A stretch of DNA of 64,000 nucleotides from Liolophura sinensis (lineage: Eukaryota; Mollusca; Polyplacophora; Chitonida; Chitonidae), in NCBI RefSeq assembly GCF_032854445.1, contig NC_088305.1, positions 17,903,717 through 17,967,716 of the forward strand. The letters are read 5' to 3'. The notes under the pieces are model-generated. The model made no database searches. It saw nothing but the letters and a program-made list of their open reading frames with translations, and had not been told where the DNA came from. The stretch's first letter is position 1. The number at the start of each line of letters is the position of its first letter. This document shows, piece after piece, positions 45,272 to 57,580 of this stretch. Both the position numbers and the translations under genes were made by a program.

Positions 45272-45868
45272 TTATGGACGGTGGCTGTGCATCTTGGTAT
45301 TCAAAGGACAGTACTTCAAGGTGTGGGCCATGTCTCCAGAGCTGCTGCAGATCGGGCAGGTGTATCGTCGGAGAATGGGACAAGTTACTCTTCCGTCTTT
45401 TAGCACGTGGCTGCCATACACTGACAAGGGTTCTCCGTTGTTCTTGCAGAATACGCAGTGCCGTGAGACGCCGTTGACCCTGTTGTGAAGAAAACATGCG
45501 GTGGCCTTGGGGCGATATTGGTCATGATGGGGCAGGTGGCGCCCAGAAGGATTGCTTCGCATTTTAATCTGGAACATGTCGTATTCGTCCAGCGCATGAT
45601 CTGTCCCATTGGTGTAAAAGTCGTACCACTCTATGGATCGGACATAGTCTAAATGGTATTCCGGTACTGTAGACAGGCACAGAACGTCTGGATTTAACTG
45701 CCACTCACCGCAACAGTCAGAGGACGACGAGCTTGAAAAGGAAGAATTGTGTTGAGACTGCGGGCTCACTTGCCTTGAGGATACACTGTGTTGGGACATA
45801 GCCATAATGCTTTCCGCTAGGGCAGAGGTGAGTTGCTGATACATGTTTACAAGTAAACTGGCTGGCAT
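45272..45868 (-). CDS. nanos: nanos copy B, full length but altered zinc finger
   Basis: The frame is open for 198 residues with the same N-terminus as the other copies. Two 6-base deletions separate it: one removes Asp-Ser before Gly-Arg-Val in the first zinc knuckle, changing HX10C to HX8C; the other removes Arg-Lys near the C-terminus. Thr120 is Pro. Zinc binding by the first knuckle is likely impaired, so the copy is probably non-functional although open. TATA is at 45914-45921. Confidence 0.85.
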   Translation of the reverse strand: MPASLLVNMYQQLTSALAESIMAMSQHSVSSRQVSPQSQHNSSFSSSSSSDCCGEWQLNPDVLCLSTVPEYHLDYVRSIEWYDFYTNGTDHALDEYDMFQIKMRSNPSGRHLPHHDQYRPKATACFLHNRVNGVSRHCVFCKNNGEPLSVYGSHVLKDGRVTCPILRRYTCPICSSSGDMAHTLKYCPLNTKMHSHRP

Positions 45869-46419
45869 TGACTGTTGGACAGAAGTTATGAGTATCCGTG
45901 TGAAATCAGCATGTATTTATAGGGTAACTGTGCATTGTTCTCAGTAGGGGATAGCTTAAGAAAGTATAACTCATCAACTGTGGTGATGTTTAGTAATTGT
46001 TGGTGTGTGAGAATGTCTTCTCATCAGGAGGGCAGTCTGGATGGCTTCAGACGGATTACGCCCCCTGTCATATGTTGATAGCAATCTTGTTACATGAAGA
46101 TAGCCGGTAAATAAGCGGCATGCCGTTTGATATGTGTCTATGAGAAGGGATTGGCCACTCCGTTAGCTTGTGTACGTGTGCACTCGATAAAGAATCCGAA
46201 CCATGAATGTGGAATTTGAAGTTTTTCTTTTCAATATTATTCCATTAAAGTTGCCCAGAAATTGTATTTTTCTTGTACGTGTTAGGTGTTGAATTAATGA
46301 GGAATGCTAAAGCTACCGCCTCTGTGATTCTGTTTAAAGAAAGGTTTCTTTTGAAAAAATGTTTAAATGTCATTTATATTTCTTGTAGATTACAATAAAG
46401 AAAGTATTAGGCCTCATAC

Positions 46420-46455
46420 CTTTTTTCTGTCCCTGAGATAGTCTCGTAGCGCCAT
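46420..46455 (-). CDS. Possible upstream first coding exon of nanos (12 codons), repeated per unit
   Basis: About 550 bases upstream of copy B the minus strand has ATG in a strong context (GACAACATGG), twelve codons MALRDYLRDRKK, then a donor AAG|GTATGA. Just before the 202-residue frame lies an acceptor (CTTCTGTCCAACAG), and splicing gives Lys-Ser-Met-Pro in frame with no stop, for a 215-residue protein. A TATAAA lies at 46536-46541. The same arrangement stands before each full copy. Because units are homogenised, its conservation is not independent evidence; splice sites, phase and context are. Confidence 0.35.
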
Positions 46456-46830
46456 GTTGTCAAGTTCTCTTTACAACTTACTTTGCGAAGAGATGTGAGT
46501 AAAAATAGAGTAAAGGAAAGAGAATCAAATGGGTGTTTATAAAATAAATAAGGGAATTTTGTCGTAAATGGATATGAGTGTTGTGAAATTATGCATAAAA
46601 TATTGTTCTGTACACACTTTTTAGACAACGAAGTAAAGATTGTGCAGTAATGAAGAAGAAAGAGTATAAGGTGTTAGAATTTTTTTATATGTAACTGTTT
46701 GACGCAATACCTGTAGAGACGTTCAGGTTTGAATATGTCGGACTAGTTATATGCTGGATAGTAATGAAAGCTGGTATTATTGTTGAGCAAGTCTAAGAGT
46801 CAAAGAGTTTGTTGTTTTCATTCAATGCGT

Positions 46831-46836
46831 TTTATT
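46831..46836 (-). other. Poly(A) signal of nanos copy C (repeated in every full unit)
   Basis: The minus strand reads GAGAAAATAAAACGC, an AATAAA hexamer about 96-101 bases past the stop codon, giving a short 3' untranslated region of roughly 115-125 bases. The hexamer is kept in units B-M. I saw no clear Pumilio-type UGUANAUA element in this stretch. Confidence 0.65.
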
Positions 46837-46931
46837 TTCTCACGTGGTAACATCGAACAAGGAAGAATGGTGATATGTTCTCTTTAGCACTCAAAGAAAT
46901 AGCACAATATGTATGTTTAAGCTAGCACAAG

Positions 46932-47540
46932 TTATGGACGGTGGCTGTGCATCTTTCGCTTGGTATTCAAAGGACAGTACTTCAAGGTGTGGGCCATGTC
47001 TCCAGAGCTGCTGCAGATCGGGCAGGTGTATCGTCGGAGAATGGGACAAGTTACTCTTCCGGAGTCGTCTTTTAGCACGTGGCTGCCATACACTGACAAG
47101 GGTTCTCCGTTGTTCTTGCAGAATACGCAGTGCCGTGAGATGCCGTTGACCCTGTTGTGAAGAAAACATGCGGTGGCCTTGGTGCGATATTGGTCATGAT
47201 GGGGCAGGTGGCGCCCAGAAGGATTGCTTCGCATTTTAATCTGGAACATGTCGTATTCGTCCAGCGCATGATCTGTCCCATTGGTGTAAAAGTCGTACCA
47301 CTCTATGGATCGGACATAGTCTAAATGGTATTCCGGTACTGTAGACAGGCACAGAACGTCTGGATTTAACTGCCACTCACCGCAACAGTCAGAGGACGAC
47401 GAGCTTGAAAAGGAGGAATTGTGTTGAGACTGCGGGCTCACTTGCCTTGAGGATACACTGTGTTGGGACATAGCCATAATGCTTTCCGCTAGGGCAGAGG
47501 TGAGTTGCTGATACATGTTTACAAGTAAACTGGCTGGCAT
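46932..47540 (-). CDS. nanos: nanos copy C, intact
   Basis: Nanos is an RNA-binding repressor of germ cells that works with Pumilio and recruits the CCR4-NOT deadenylase. The 202-residue product has a Ser-rich stretch (42-50), a short aromatic motif IEWYDFY (79-85) and the C-terminal Nanos zinc finger: C138, C141, H154, C165 and C173, C176, H184, C189. This is exactly CX2CX12HX10C followed by CX2CX7HX4[19 protein letters not shown] matches the nearly invariant second knuckle. The frame has no intron, as in several animal nanos genes. Copy C differs from the others by Ile for Val134. The chosen ATG has a weak context (T at -3). A TATA box lies 46-53 bases upstream and AATAAA about 100 bases after the stop. 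Confidence 0.95.
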   Translation of the reverse strand: MPASLLVNMYQQLTSALAESIMAMSQHSVSSRQVSPQSQHNSSFSSSSSSDCCGEWQLNPDVLCLSTVPEYHLDYVRSIEWYDFYTNGTDHALDEYDMFQIKMRSNPSGRHLPHHDQYRTKATACFLHNRVNGISRHCVFCKNNGEPLSVYGSHVLKDDSGRVTCPILRRYTCPICSSSGDMAHTLKYCPLNTKRKMHSHRP

Positions 47541-47585
47541 TGACTGTTGGACAGAAGTTATGAGTATCCGTGTGAAATCAGCATG

Positions 47586-47593
47586 TATTTATA
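47586..47593 (-). promoter_or_regulatory. TATA box of nanos copy C (repeated in every full unit)
   Basis: The minus strand reads CCTATAAATACATGC here, a good TATA element 46-53 bases upstream of the start codon, predicting a leader of about 20 bases. The same offset holds in every full unit (for example 45914-45921 and 49259-49266). In units F-K the preceding bases change from CC to CA without touching TATAAATA. It could instead be an intronic sequence if the upstream exon described separately is used. Confidence 0.6.
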
Positions 47594-48604
47594 GGGTAAC
47601 TGTGCATTGTTCTCAGTAGGGGATAGCTTAAGAAAGTATAACTCATCAACTGTGGTGATGTTTAGTAATTGTTGGTCTGTGAGAATGTCTTCTCATCAGG
47701 AGGGCAGTCTGGATGGCTTCAGACGGATTACGCCCCCTGTCATATGTTGATAGCAATCTTGTTACATGAAGATAGCCGGTAAATAAGCGGCATGCCGTTT
47801 GATATGTGTCTATGAGAAGGGATTGGCCACTCCGTTAGCTTGTGTACGTGTGCACTCGATAAAGAATCCGAACCATGAATGTGGAATTTGAAGTTTTTCT
47901 TTTCAATATTATTCCATTAAAGTTGCCCAGAAATTGTATTTTTCTTGTACGTGTTAGGTGTTGAATTAATGAGGAATGCTAAAGCTACCGCCTCTGTGAT
48001 TCTGTTTAAAGAAAGGTTTCTTTTGAAAAAATGTTTAAATGTCATTTATATTTCTTGTAGATTACAATAAAGAAAGTATTAGGCCTCATACCTTTTTTCT
48101 GTCCCTGAGATAGTCTCGTAGCGCCATGTTGTCAAGTTCTCTTTACAACTTACTTTGCGAAGAGATGTGAGTAAAAATAGAGTAAAGGAAAGAGAATCAA
48201 ATGGGTGTTTATAAAATAAATAAGGGAATTTTGTCGTAAATGGATATGAGTGTTGTGAAATTATGCATAAAATATTGTTCTGTACACACTTTTTAGACAA
48301 CGAAGTAAAGATTGTGCAGTAATGAAGAAGAAAGAGTATAAGGTGTTAGAATTTTTTTTATATGTAACTGTTTGACGCAATACCTGTAGAGACGTTCAGG
48401 TTTGAATATGTCGGACTAGTTATATGCTGGATAGTAATGAAAGCTGGTATTATTGTTGAGCAAGTCTAAGAGTCAAAGAGTTTGTTGTTTTCATTCAATG
48501 CGTTTTATTTTCTCACGTGGTAACATCGAACAAGGAAGAATGGTGATATGTTCTCTTTAGCACTCAAAGAAATAGCACAATATATATGTTTAAGCTAGCA
48601 CAAG

Positions 48605-49213
48605 TTATGGACGGTGGCTGTGCATCTTTCGCTTGGTATTCAAAGGACAGTACTTCAAGGTGTGGGCCATGTCTCCAGAGCTGCTGCAGATCGGGCAGGT
48701 GTATCGTCGGAGAATGGGACAAGTTACTCTTCCGGAGTCGTCTTTTAGCACGTGGCTGCCATACACTGACAAGGGTTCTCCGTTGTTCTTGCAGAATACG
48801 CAGTGCCGTGAGACGCCGTTGACCCTGTTGTGAAGAAAACATGCGGTGGCCTTGGTGCGATATTGGTCATGATGGGGCAGGTGGCGCCCAGAAGGATTGC
48901 TTCGCATTTTAATCTGGAACATGTCGTATTCGTCCAGCGCATGATCTGTCCCATTGGTGTAAAAGTCGTACCACTCTATGGATCGGACATAGTCTAAATG
49001 GTATTCCGGTACTGTAGACAGGCACAGAACGTCTGGATTTAACTGCCACTCACCGCAACAGTCAGAGGACGACGAGCTTGAAAAGGAGGAATTGTGTTGA
49101 GACTGCGGGCTCACTTGCCTTGAGGATACACTGTGTTGGGACATAGCCATAATGCTTTCCGCTAGGGCAGAGGTGAGTTGCTGATACATGTTTACAAGTA
49201 AACTGGCTGGCAT
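48605..49213 (-). CDS. nanos: nanos copy D, intact
   Basis: The 202-residue frame is complete, with Val134 and all eight zinc ligands in standard spacing; I use it as the consensus protein. Its unit shares rare variants with the unit of copy L 13,385 bases away: a TATATATG 3' flank, GTGAGAGTG upstream, and a GCCAAAGCTACCGTC spacer. TATA is at 49259-49266. Confidence 0.95.
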   Translation of the reverse strand: MPASLLVNMYQQLTSALAESIMAMSQHSVSSRQVSPQSQHNSSFSSSSSSDCCGEWQLNPDVLCLSTVPEYHLDYVRSIEWYDFYTNGTDHALDEYDMFQIKMRSNPSGRHLPHHDQYRTKATACFLHNRVNGVSRHCVFCKNNGEPLSVYGSHVLKDDSGRVTCPILRRYTCPICSSSGDMAHTLKYCPLNTKRKMHSHRP

Positions 49214-50276
49214 TGACTGTTGGACAGAAGTTATGAGTATCCGTGTGAAATCAGCATGTATTTATAGGGTAGCTGTGCATTGTTCTCAGTAGGGGATAGC
49301 TTAAGAAAGTATAACTCATCAACTGTGGTGATGTTTAGTAATTGTTGGTCTGTGAGAGTGTCTTCTCATCAGGAGGGCAGTCTGGATGGCTTCAGACGGA
49401 TTACGCCCCCTGTCATATGTTGATAGCAATCTTGTTACATGAAGATAGCCGGTAAATAAGCGGCATGCCGTTTGATATGTGTCTATGAGAAGGGATTGGC
49501 CACTCCGTTAGCTTGTGTACGTGTGCACTCGATAAAGAATCCGAACCATGAATGTGGAATTTGAAGTTTTTCTTTTCAATATTATTCCATTAAAGTTGCC
49601 CAGAAATTGTATTTTTCTTGTACGTGTTAGGTGTTGAATTAATGAGGAATGCCAAAGCTACCGTCTCTGTGATTCTGTTTGAAGAAAGGTTTCTTTTGAA
49701 AAATGTTTAAATGTCATTTATATTTCTTGTAGATTACAATAAAGAAAGTATTAGGCCTCATACCTTTTTTCTGTCCCTGAGATAGTCTCGTAGCGCCATG
49801 TTGTCAAGTTCTCTTTACAACTTACTTTGCGAAGAGATGTGAGTAAAAATAGAATAAAGGAAAGAGAATCAAATGGGTGTTTATAAAATAAATAAGGGAA
49901 TTTTGTCGTAAATGGATATGAGTGTTGTGAAATTATGCATAAAATATTGTTCTGTACACACTTTTTAGACAACGAAGTAAAGATTGTGCAGTAATGAAGA
50001 AGAAAGAGTATAAGGTGTTAGAATTTTTTTTATATGTAACTGTTTGACGCAATACCTGTAGAGACGTTCAGGTTTGAATATGTCGGACTAGTTATATGCT
50101 GGATAGTAATTAAAGCTGGTATTATTGTTGAGCAAGTCTAAGAGTCAAAGAGTTTGTTGTTTTCATTCAATGCGTTTTATTTTCTCACGTGGTAACATCG
50201 AACAAGGAAGAATGGTGATATGTTCTCTTTAGCACTCAAAGAAATAGCACAATATGTATGTTTAAGCTAGCACAAG

Positions 50277-50885
50277 TTATGGACGGTGGCTGTGCATCTT
50301 TCGCTTGGTATTCAAAGGACAGTACTTCAAGGTGTGGGCCATGTCTCCAGAGCTGCTGCAGATCGGGCAGGTGTATCGTCGGAGAATGGGACAAGTTACT
50401 CTTCCGGAGTCGTCTTTTAGCACGTGGCTGCCATACACTGACAAGGGTTCTCCGTTGTTCTTGCAGAATACGCAGTGCCGTGAGACGCCGTTGACCCTGT
50501 TGTGAAGAAAACATGCGGTGGCCTTGGTGCGATATTGGTCATGATGGGGCAGGTGGCGCCCAGAAGGATTGCTTCGCATTTTAATCTGGAACATGTCGTA
50601 TTCGTCCAGCGCATGATCTGTCCCATTGGTGTAAAAGTCGTACCACTCTATGGATCGGACATAGTCTAAATGGTATTCCGGTACTGTAGACAGGCACAGA
50701 ACGTCTGGATTTAACTGCCACTCACCGCAACAGTCAGAGGACGACGAGCTTGAAAAGGAGGAATTGTATTGAGACTGCGGGCTCACTTGCCTTGAGGATA
50801 CACTGTGTTGGGACATAGCCATAATGCTTTCCGCTAGGGCAGAGGTGAGTTGCTGATACATGTTTACAAGTAAACTGGCTGGCAT
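50277..50885 (-). CDS. nanos: nanos copy E, intact
   Basis: A complete 202-residue frame with one private change, His40 to Tyr, in the low-complexity N-terminal region before the Ser run. The zinc finger is identical to copy D. Its upstream region carries GTCTGGGAGAG and CGCCGCCTGTC, private variants that help mark this unit. Confidence 0.95.
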   Translation of the reverse strand: MPASLLVNMYQQLTSALAESIMAMSQHSVSSRQVSPQSQYNSSFSSSSSSDCCGEWQLNPDVLCLSTVPEYHLDYVRSIEWYDFYTNGTDHALDEYDMFQIKMRSNPSGRHLPHHDQYRTKATACFLHNRVNGVSRHCVFCKNNGEPLSVYGSHVLKDDSGRVTCPILRRYTCPICSSSGDMAHTLKYCPLNTKRKMHSHRP

Positions 50886-51949
50886 TGACTGTTGGACAGA
50901 AGTTATGAGTATCCGTGTGAAATCAGCATGTATTTATAGGGTAGCTGTGCATTGTTCTCAGTAGGGGATAGCTTAAGAAAGTATAACTCATCAACTGTGG
51001 TGATGTTTAGTAATTGTTGGTCTGGGAGAGTGTCTTCTCATCAGGAGGGCAGTCTGGATGGCTTCAGACGGATTACGCCGCCTGTCATATGTTGATAGCA
51101 ATCTTGTTACATGAAGATAGCCGGTAAATAAGCGGCATGCCGTTTGATATGTGTCTATGAGAAGGGATTGGCCACTCCGTTAGCTTGTGTACGTGTGCAC
51201 TCGATAAAGAATCCGAACCATGAATGTGGAATTTGAAGTTTTTCTTTTCAATATTATTCCATTAAAGTTGCCCAGAAATTGTATTTTTCTTGTACGTGTT
51301 AGGTGTTGAATTAATGAGGAATGCCAAAGCTACCGTCTCTGTGATTCTGTTTGAAGAAAGGTTTCTTTTGAAAAAATGTTTAAATGTCATTTATATTTCT
51401 TGTAGATTACAATAAAGAAAGTATTAGGCCTTATACCTTTTTTCTGTCCCTGAGATAGTCTCGTAGCGCCATGTTGTCAAGTTCTCTTTACAACTTACTT
51501 TGCGAAGAGATCTGAGTAAAAATAGAATAAAGGAAAGAGAATCAAATGGGTGTTTATAAAATAAATAAGGGAATTTTGTCGTAAATGGATATGAGTGTTG
51601 TGAAATTATGCATAAAATATTGTTCTGTACACACTTTTTAGACAACGAAGTAAAGATTGTGCAGTAATGAAGAAGAAAGAGTATAAGGTGTTAGAATTTT
51701 TTTTATATGTAACTGTTTGACGCAATACCTGTAGAGACGTTCAGGTTTGAATATGTCGGACTAGTTATATGCTGGATAGTAATTAAAGCTGGTATTATTG
51801 TTGAGCAAGTCTAAGAGTCAAAGAGTTTGTTGTTTTCATTCAATGCGTTTTATTTTCTCACGTGGTAACATCGAACAAGGAAGAATGGTGATATGTTCTC
51901 TTTAGCACTCAAAGAAATAGCACAATATGTATGTTTAAGCTAGCACAAG

Positions 51950-52558
51950 TTATGGACGGTGGCTGTGCATCTTTCGCTTGGTATTCAAAGGACAGTACTT
52001 CAAGGTGTGGGCCATGTCTCCAGAGCTGCTGCAGATCGGGCAGGTGTATCGTCGGAGAATGGGACAAGTTACTCTTCCGGAGTCGTCTTTTAGCACGTGG
52101 CTGCCATACACTGACAAGGGTTCTCCGTTGTTCTTGCAGAATACGCAGTGCCGTGAGACGCCGTTGACCCTGTTGTGAAGAAAACATGCGGTGGCCTTGG
52201 TGCGATATTGGTCATGATGGGGCAGGTGCCGCCCAGAAGGATTGCTTCGCATTTTAATCTGGAACATGTCGTATTCGTCCAGCGCATGATCTGTCCCATT
52301 GGTGTAAAAGTCGTACCACTCTATGGATCGGACATAGTCTAAATGGTATTCCGGTACTGTAGACAGGCACAGAACGTCTGGATTTAACTGCCACTCACCG
52401 CAACAGTCAGAGGACGACGAGCTTGAAAAGGAGGAATTGTGTTGAGACTGCGGGCTCACTTGCCTTGAGGATACACTGTGTTGGGACATAGCCATAATGC
52501 TTTCCGCTAGGGCAGAGGTGAGTTGCTGATACATGTTTACAAGTAAACTGGCTGGCAT
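51950..52558 (-). CDS. nanos: nanos copy F, intact
   Basis: A complete 202-residue frame, protein identical to copy D. It shares a silent Arg codon change (GTGCCGCCC on the plus strand at 52226) only with copy G. It begins the block of units F-K whose upstream flank reads ATAAGTAGCCG and TATATGGTAG instead of ATGAGTATCCG and TATAGGGTAG. Confidence 0.95.
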   Translation of the reverse strand: MPASLLVNMYQQLTSALAESIMAMSQHSVSSRQVSPQSQHNSSFSSSSSSDCCGEWQLNPDVLCLSTVPEYHLDYVRSIEWYDFYTNGTDHALDEYDMFQIKMRSNPSGRHLPHHDQYRTKATACFLHNRVNGVSRHCVFCKNNGEPLSVYGSHVLKDDSGRVTCPILRRYTCPICSSSGDMAHTLKYCPLNTKRKMHSHRP

Positions 52559-53622
52559 TGACTGTTGGACAGAAGTTATAAGTAGCCGTGTGAAATCAGC
52601 ATGTATTTATATGGTAGCTGTGCATTGTTCTCAGTAGGGGATAGCTTAAGAAAGTATAACTCATCAACTGTGGTGATGTTTAGTAATTGTTGGTCTGTGA
52701 GAATGTCTTCTCATCAGGAGGGCAGTCTGGATGGCTTCAGACGGATTACGCCCCCTGTCATATGTTGATAGCAATCTTGTTACATGGAGATAGCCGGTAA
52801 ATAAGCGGCATGCCGTTTGATATGTGTCTATGAGAAGGGATTGGCCACTCCGTTAGCTTGTGTACGTGTGCACTCGATAAAGAATCCGAACCATGAATGT
52901 GGAATTTGAAGTTTTTCTTTTCAATATTATTCCATTAAAGTTGCCCAGAAATTGTATTTTTCTTGTACGTGTTAGGTGTTGAATTAATGAGGAATGCTAA
53001 AGCTACCGCCTCTGTGATTCTGTTTGAAGAAAGGTTTCTTTTGAAAAAATGTTTAAATGTCATTTATATTTCTTGTAGATTACAATAAAGAAAGTATTAG
53101 GCCTTATACCTTTTTTCTGTCCCTGAGATAGTCTCGTAGCGCCATGTTGTCAAGTTCTCTTTACAACTTACTTTGCGAAGAGATCTGAGTAAAAATAGAA
53201 TAAAGGAAAGAGAATCAAATGGGTGTTTATAAAATAAATAAGGGAATTTTGTCGTAAATGGATATGAGTGTTGTGAAATTATGCATAAAATATTGTTCTG
53301 TACACACTTTTTAGACAACGAAGTAAAGATTGTGCAGTAATGAAGAAGAAAGAGTATAAGGTGTTAGAATTTTTTTTATATGTAACTGTTTGACGCAATA
53401 CCTGTAGAGACGTTCAGGTTTGAATATGTCGGACTAGTTATATGCTGGATAGTAATTAAAGCTGGTATTATTGTTGAGCAAGTCTAAGAGTGAAAGAGTT
53501 TGTTGTTTTCATTCAATGCGTTTTATTTTCTCACGTGGTAACATCGAACAAGGAAGAATGGTGATATGTTCTCTTTAGCACTCAAAGAAATAGCACAATA
53601 TGTATGTTTAAGCTAGCACAAG

Positions 53623-54231
53623 TTATGGACGGTGGCTGTGCATCTTTCGCTTGGTATTCAAAGGACAGTACTTCAAGGTGTGGGCCATGTCTCCAGAGCT
53701 GCTGCAGATCGGGCAGGTGTATCGTCGGAGAATGGGACAAGTTACTCTTCCGGAGTCGTCTTTTAGCACGTGGCTGCCATACACTGACAAGGGTTCTCCG
53801 TTGTTCTTGCAGAATACGCAGTGCCGTGAGACGCCGTTGACCCTGTTGTGAAGAAAACATGCGGTGGCCTTGGTGCGATATTGGTCATGATGGGGCAGGT
53901 GCCGCCCAGAAGGATTGCTTCGCATTTTAATCTGGAACATGTCGTATTCGTCCAGCGCATGATCTGTCCCATTGGTGTAAAAGTCGTACCACTCTATGGA
54001 TCGGACATAGTCTAAATGGTATTCCGGTACTGTAGACAGGCACAGAACGTCTGGATTTAACTGCCACTCACCGCAACAGTCAGAGGACGACGAGCTTGAA
54101 AAGGAGGAATTGTGTTGAGACTGCGGGCTCACTTGCCTTGAGGATACACTGTGTTGGGACATAGCCATAATGCTTTCCGCTAGGGCAGAGGTGAGTTGCT
54201 GATACATGTTTACAAGTAAACTGGCTGGCAT
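53623..54231 (-). CDS. nanos: nanos copy G, intact
   Basis: A complete 202-residue frame, protein identical to copy D. The whole unit is almost indistinguishable from that of copy F, including the silent variant at 53899 and the GAGATCTGAG spacer variant, which points to a very recent one-unit duplication. It has one visible spacer change, GTGAAAGAG near 53490. Confidence 0.95.
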   Translation of the reverse strand: MPASLLVNMYQQLTSALAESIMAMSQHSVSSRQVSPQSQHNSSFSSSSSSDCCGEWQLNPDVLCLSTVPEYHLDYVRSIEWYDFYTNGTDHALDEYDMFQIKMRSNPSGRHLPHHDQYRTKATACFLHNRVNGVSRHCVFCKNNGEPLSVYGSHVLKDDSGRVTCPILRRYTCPICSSSGDMAHTLKYCPLNTKRKMHSHRP

Positions 54232-55295
54232 TGACTGTTGGACAGAAGTTATAAGTAGCCGTGTGAAATCAGCATGTATTTATATGGTAGCTGTGCATTG
54301 TTCTCAGTAGGGGATAGCTTAAGAAAGTATAACTCATCAACTGTGGTGATGTTTAGTAATTGTTGGTCTGTGAGAATGTCTTCTCATCAGGAGGGCAGTC
54401 TGGATGGCTTCAGACGGATTACGCCCCCTGTCATATGTTGATAGCAATCTTGTTACATGGAGATAGCCGGTAAATAAGCGGCATGCCGTTTGATATGTGT
54501 CTATGAGAAGGGATTGGCCACTCCGTTAGCTTGTGTACGTGTGCACTCGATAAAGAATCCGAACCATGAATGTGGAATTTGAAGTTTTTCTTTTCAATAT
54601 TATTCCATTAAAGTTGCCCAGAAATTGTATTTTTCTTGTACGTGTTAGGTGTTGAATTAATGAGGAATGCTAAAGCTACCGCCTCTGTGATTCTGTTTGA
54701 AGAAAGGTTTCTTTTGAAAAAATGTTTAAATGTCATTTATATTTCTTGTAGATTACAATAAAGAAAGTATTAGGCCTTATACCTTTTTTCTGTCCCTGAG
54801 ATAGTCTCGTAGCGCCATGTTGTCAAGTTCTCTTTACAACTTACTTTGCGAAGAGATCTGAGTAAAAATAGAATAAAGGAAAGAGAATCAAATGGGTGTT
54901 TATAAAATAAATAAGGGAATTTTGTCGTAAATGGATATGAGTGTTGTGAAATTATGCATAAAATATTGTTCTGTACACACTTTTTAGACAACGAAGTAAA
55001 GATTGTGCAGTAATGAAGAAGAAAGAGTATAAGGTGTTAGAATTTTTTTTATATGTAACTGTTTGACGCAATACCTGTAGAGACGTTCAGGTTTGAATAT
55101 GTCGGACTAGTTATATGCTGGATAGTAATTAAAGCTGGTATAACTGTTGAGTAAGTCTAAGAGTCAAGGAGTTTGTTGTTTTCATTCAATGCGTTTTATT
55201 TTCTCACGTGGTAACATCGAACAAGGAAGAATGGTGATATGTTCTCTTTAGCACTCAAAGAAATAGCACAATATGTATGTTTAAGCTAGCACAAG

Positions 55296-55901
55296 TTATG
55301 GACGGTGGCTGTGCATCTTTCGCTTGGTATTCAAAGGACAGTACTTCAAGGTGTGGGCCATGTCTCCAGAGCTGCTGCAGATCGGGCAGGTGTATCGTCG
55401 GAGAATGGGACAAGTTACTCTTCCGGAGTCGTCTTTTAGCACGTGGCTGCCATACACTGACAAGGGTTCTCCGTTGTTCTTGCAGAATACGCAGTGCCGT
55501 GAGACGCCGTTGACCCTGTTGTGAAGAAAACATGCGGTGGCCTTGGTGCGATATTGGTCATGATGGGGCAGGTGGCGCCCAGAAGGATTGCTTCGCATTT
55601 TAATCTGGAACATGTCGTATTCGTCCAGCGCATGATCTGTCATTGGTGTAAAAGTCGTACCACTCTATGGATCGGACATAGTCTAAATGGTATTCGGTAC
55701 TGTAGACAGGCACAGAACGTCTGGATTTAACTGCCACTCACCGCAACAGTCAGAGGACGACGAGCTTGAAAAGGAGGAATTGTGTTGAGACTGCGGGCTC
55801 ACTTGCCTTGAGGATACACTGTGTTGGGACATAGCCATAATGCTTTCCGCTAGGGCAGAGGTGAGTTGCTGATACATGTTTACAAGTAAACTGGCTGGCA
55901 T
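55296..55901 (-). pseudogene. nanos: nanos copy H, two small deletions (possibly consensus errors)
   Basis: The copy lacks two C bases near 55641 and one near 55695. Between them the frame is shifted, but the net loss of three bases restores it. About 18 codons around residues 69-88, including the WYDF motif, are scrambled; the zinc finger is intact. Because this stretch and the next 4 kb hold an unusual number of short indels, the defect may not be real. Confidence 0.85.
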
Positions 55902-56968
55902 TGACTGTTGGACAGAAGTTATAAGTAGCCGTGTGAAATCAGCATGTATTTATATGGTAGCTGTGCATTGTTCTCAGTATGGGGATAGCTTAAGAAAGTA
56001 TAACTCATCAACTGTGGTGATGTTTAGTAATTGTTGGTCTGTGAGAATGTCTTCTCATCAGGAGGGCAGTCTGGATGGCTTCAGACGGATTACGCCCCCT
56101 GTCATATGTTGATAGCAATCTTGTTACATGGAGATAGCCGGTAAATAAGCGGCATGCCGTTTGATATGTGTCTATGAGAAGGGATTGGCCACTCCGTTAG
56201 CTTGTGTACGTGTGCACTCGATAAAGAATCCGAACCATGAATGTGGAATTTGAAGTTTTTCTTTTCAATATTATTCCATTAAAGGTTGCCCAGAAATTGT
56301 ATTTTTCTTGTACGTGTTAGGTGTTGAATTAATGAGGAATGCTAAAGCTACCGCCTCTGTGATTCTGTTTGAAGAAAGGTTTCTTTTGAAAAAATGTTTA
56401 AATGTCATTTATATTTCTTGTAGATTACAATAAAGAAAGTATTAGGCCTTATACCTTTTTTCTGTCCCTGAGATAGTCTCGTAGCGCCATGTTGTCAAGT
56501 TCTCTTTACAACTTACTTTGCGAAGAGATGTGAGTAAAAATAGAATAAAGGAAAGAGAATCAAATGGGTGTTTATAAAAATAAATAAGGGAATTTTGTCG
56601 TAAATGGATATGAGTGTTGTGAAATTATGCATAAAATATTGTTCTGTACACACTTTTTAGACAACGAAGTAAAGATTGTGCAGTAATGAAGAAGAAAGAG
56701 TATAAGGTGTTAGAATTTTTTTTATATGTAACTGTTTGACGCAATACCTGTAGAGACGTTCAGGCTTGAATATGTCGGACTAGTTATATGCTGGATAGTA
56801 ATTAAAGCTGGTATTATTGTTGAGCAAGTCTAAGAGTCAAAGAGTTTGTTGTTTTCATTCAATGCGTTTTATTTTCTCACGTGGTAACATCGAACAAGGA
56901 AGAATGGTGATATGTTCTCTTTAGCACTCAAAGAAATAGCACAATATGTATGTTTAAGCTAGCACAAG

Positions 56969-57580
56969 TTATGGACGGTGGCTGTGCATCTTTCGCTTGG
57001 TATTCAAAGGACAGTACTTCAAGGTGTGGGCCATGTCTCCAGAGCTGCTGCAGATCGGGCAGGTGTATCGTCGGAGAATGGACAAGTTACTCTTCCGGAG
57101 TCGTCTTTTAGCACGTGGCTGCCATACACTGACAAGGGTTCTCCGTTGTTCTTGCAGAATACGCAGTGCCGTGAGACGCCGTTGACCCTGTTGTGAAGAA
57201 AACATGCCGGTGGCCTTGGTGCGATATTGGTCATGATGGGGCAGGTGGCGCCCAGAAGGATTGCTTCGCATTTTAATCTTGGAACATGTCGTATTCGTCC
57301 AGCGCTATGATCTGTCCCATTGGTGTAAAAGTCGTACCACTCTATGGATCGGACATAGTCTAAATGGTATTCCGGTACTGTAGACAGGCACAGAACGTCT
57401 GGATTTAACTGCCACTCACCGCAACAGTCAGAGGACGACGAGCTTGAAAAGGAGGAATTGTGTTGAGACTGCGGGCCTCACTTGCCTTGAGGATACACTG
57501 TGTTGGGACATAGCCATAATGCTTTCCGCTAGGGCAGAGGTGAGTTGCTGATACATGTTTACAAGTAAACTGGCTGGCAT
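56969..57580 (-). pseudogene. nanos: nanos copy I, several one-base indels (possibly consensus errors)
   Basis: Relative to copy D, one G is missing near 57080. Single bases are added near 57207 (C), 57280 (T), 57306 (T) and 57476 (C). No continuous frame survives as printed, although start, stop, TATA and AATAAA are all in place. Every change is a one-base indel with almost no substitutions. Decaying genes accumulate both kinds; unpolished long-read consensus gives mostly indels. Confidence 0.85.

Noticed and set aside
46407-46628. 73-codon minus-strand frame (MSKKCVQNN start) present in every nanos unit
   Set aside because: It recurs only because the unit recurs. Its few differences between units are mostly amino-acid changing, it has no family, and another frame over the same bases has better start and splice signals.
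46891-47281. Overlapping frames of 66-92 codons on both strands across the nanos coding region
   Set aside because: They are other-frame readings of the nanos gene; the 202-residue frame alone has the zinc-finger motif.
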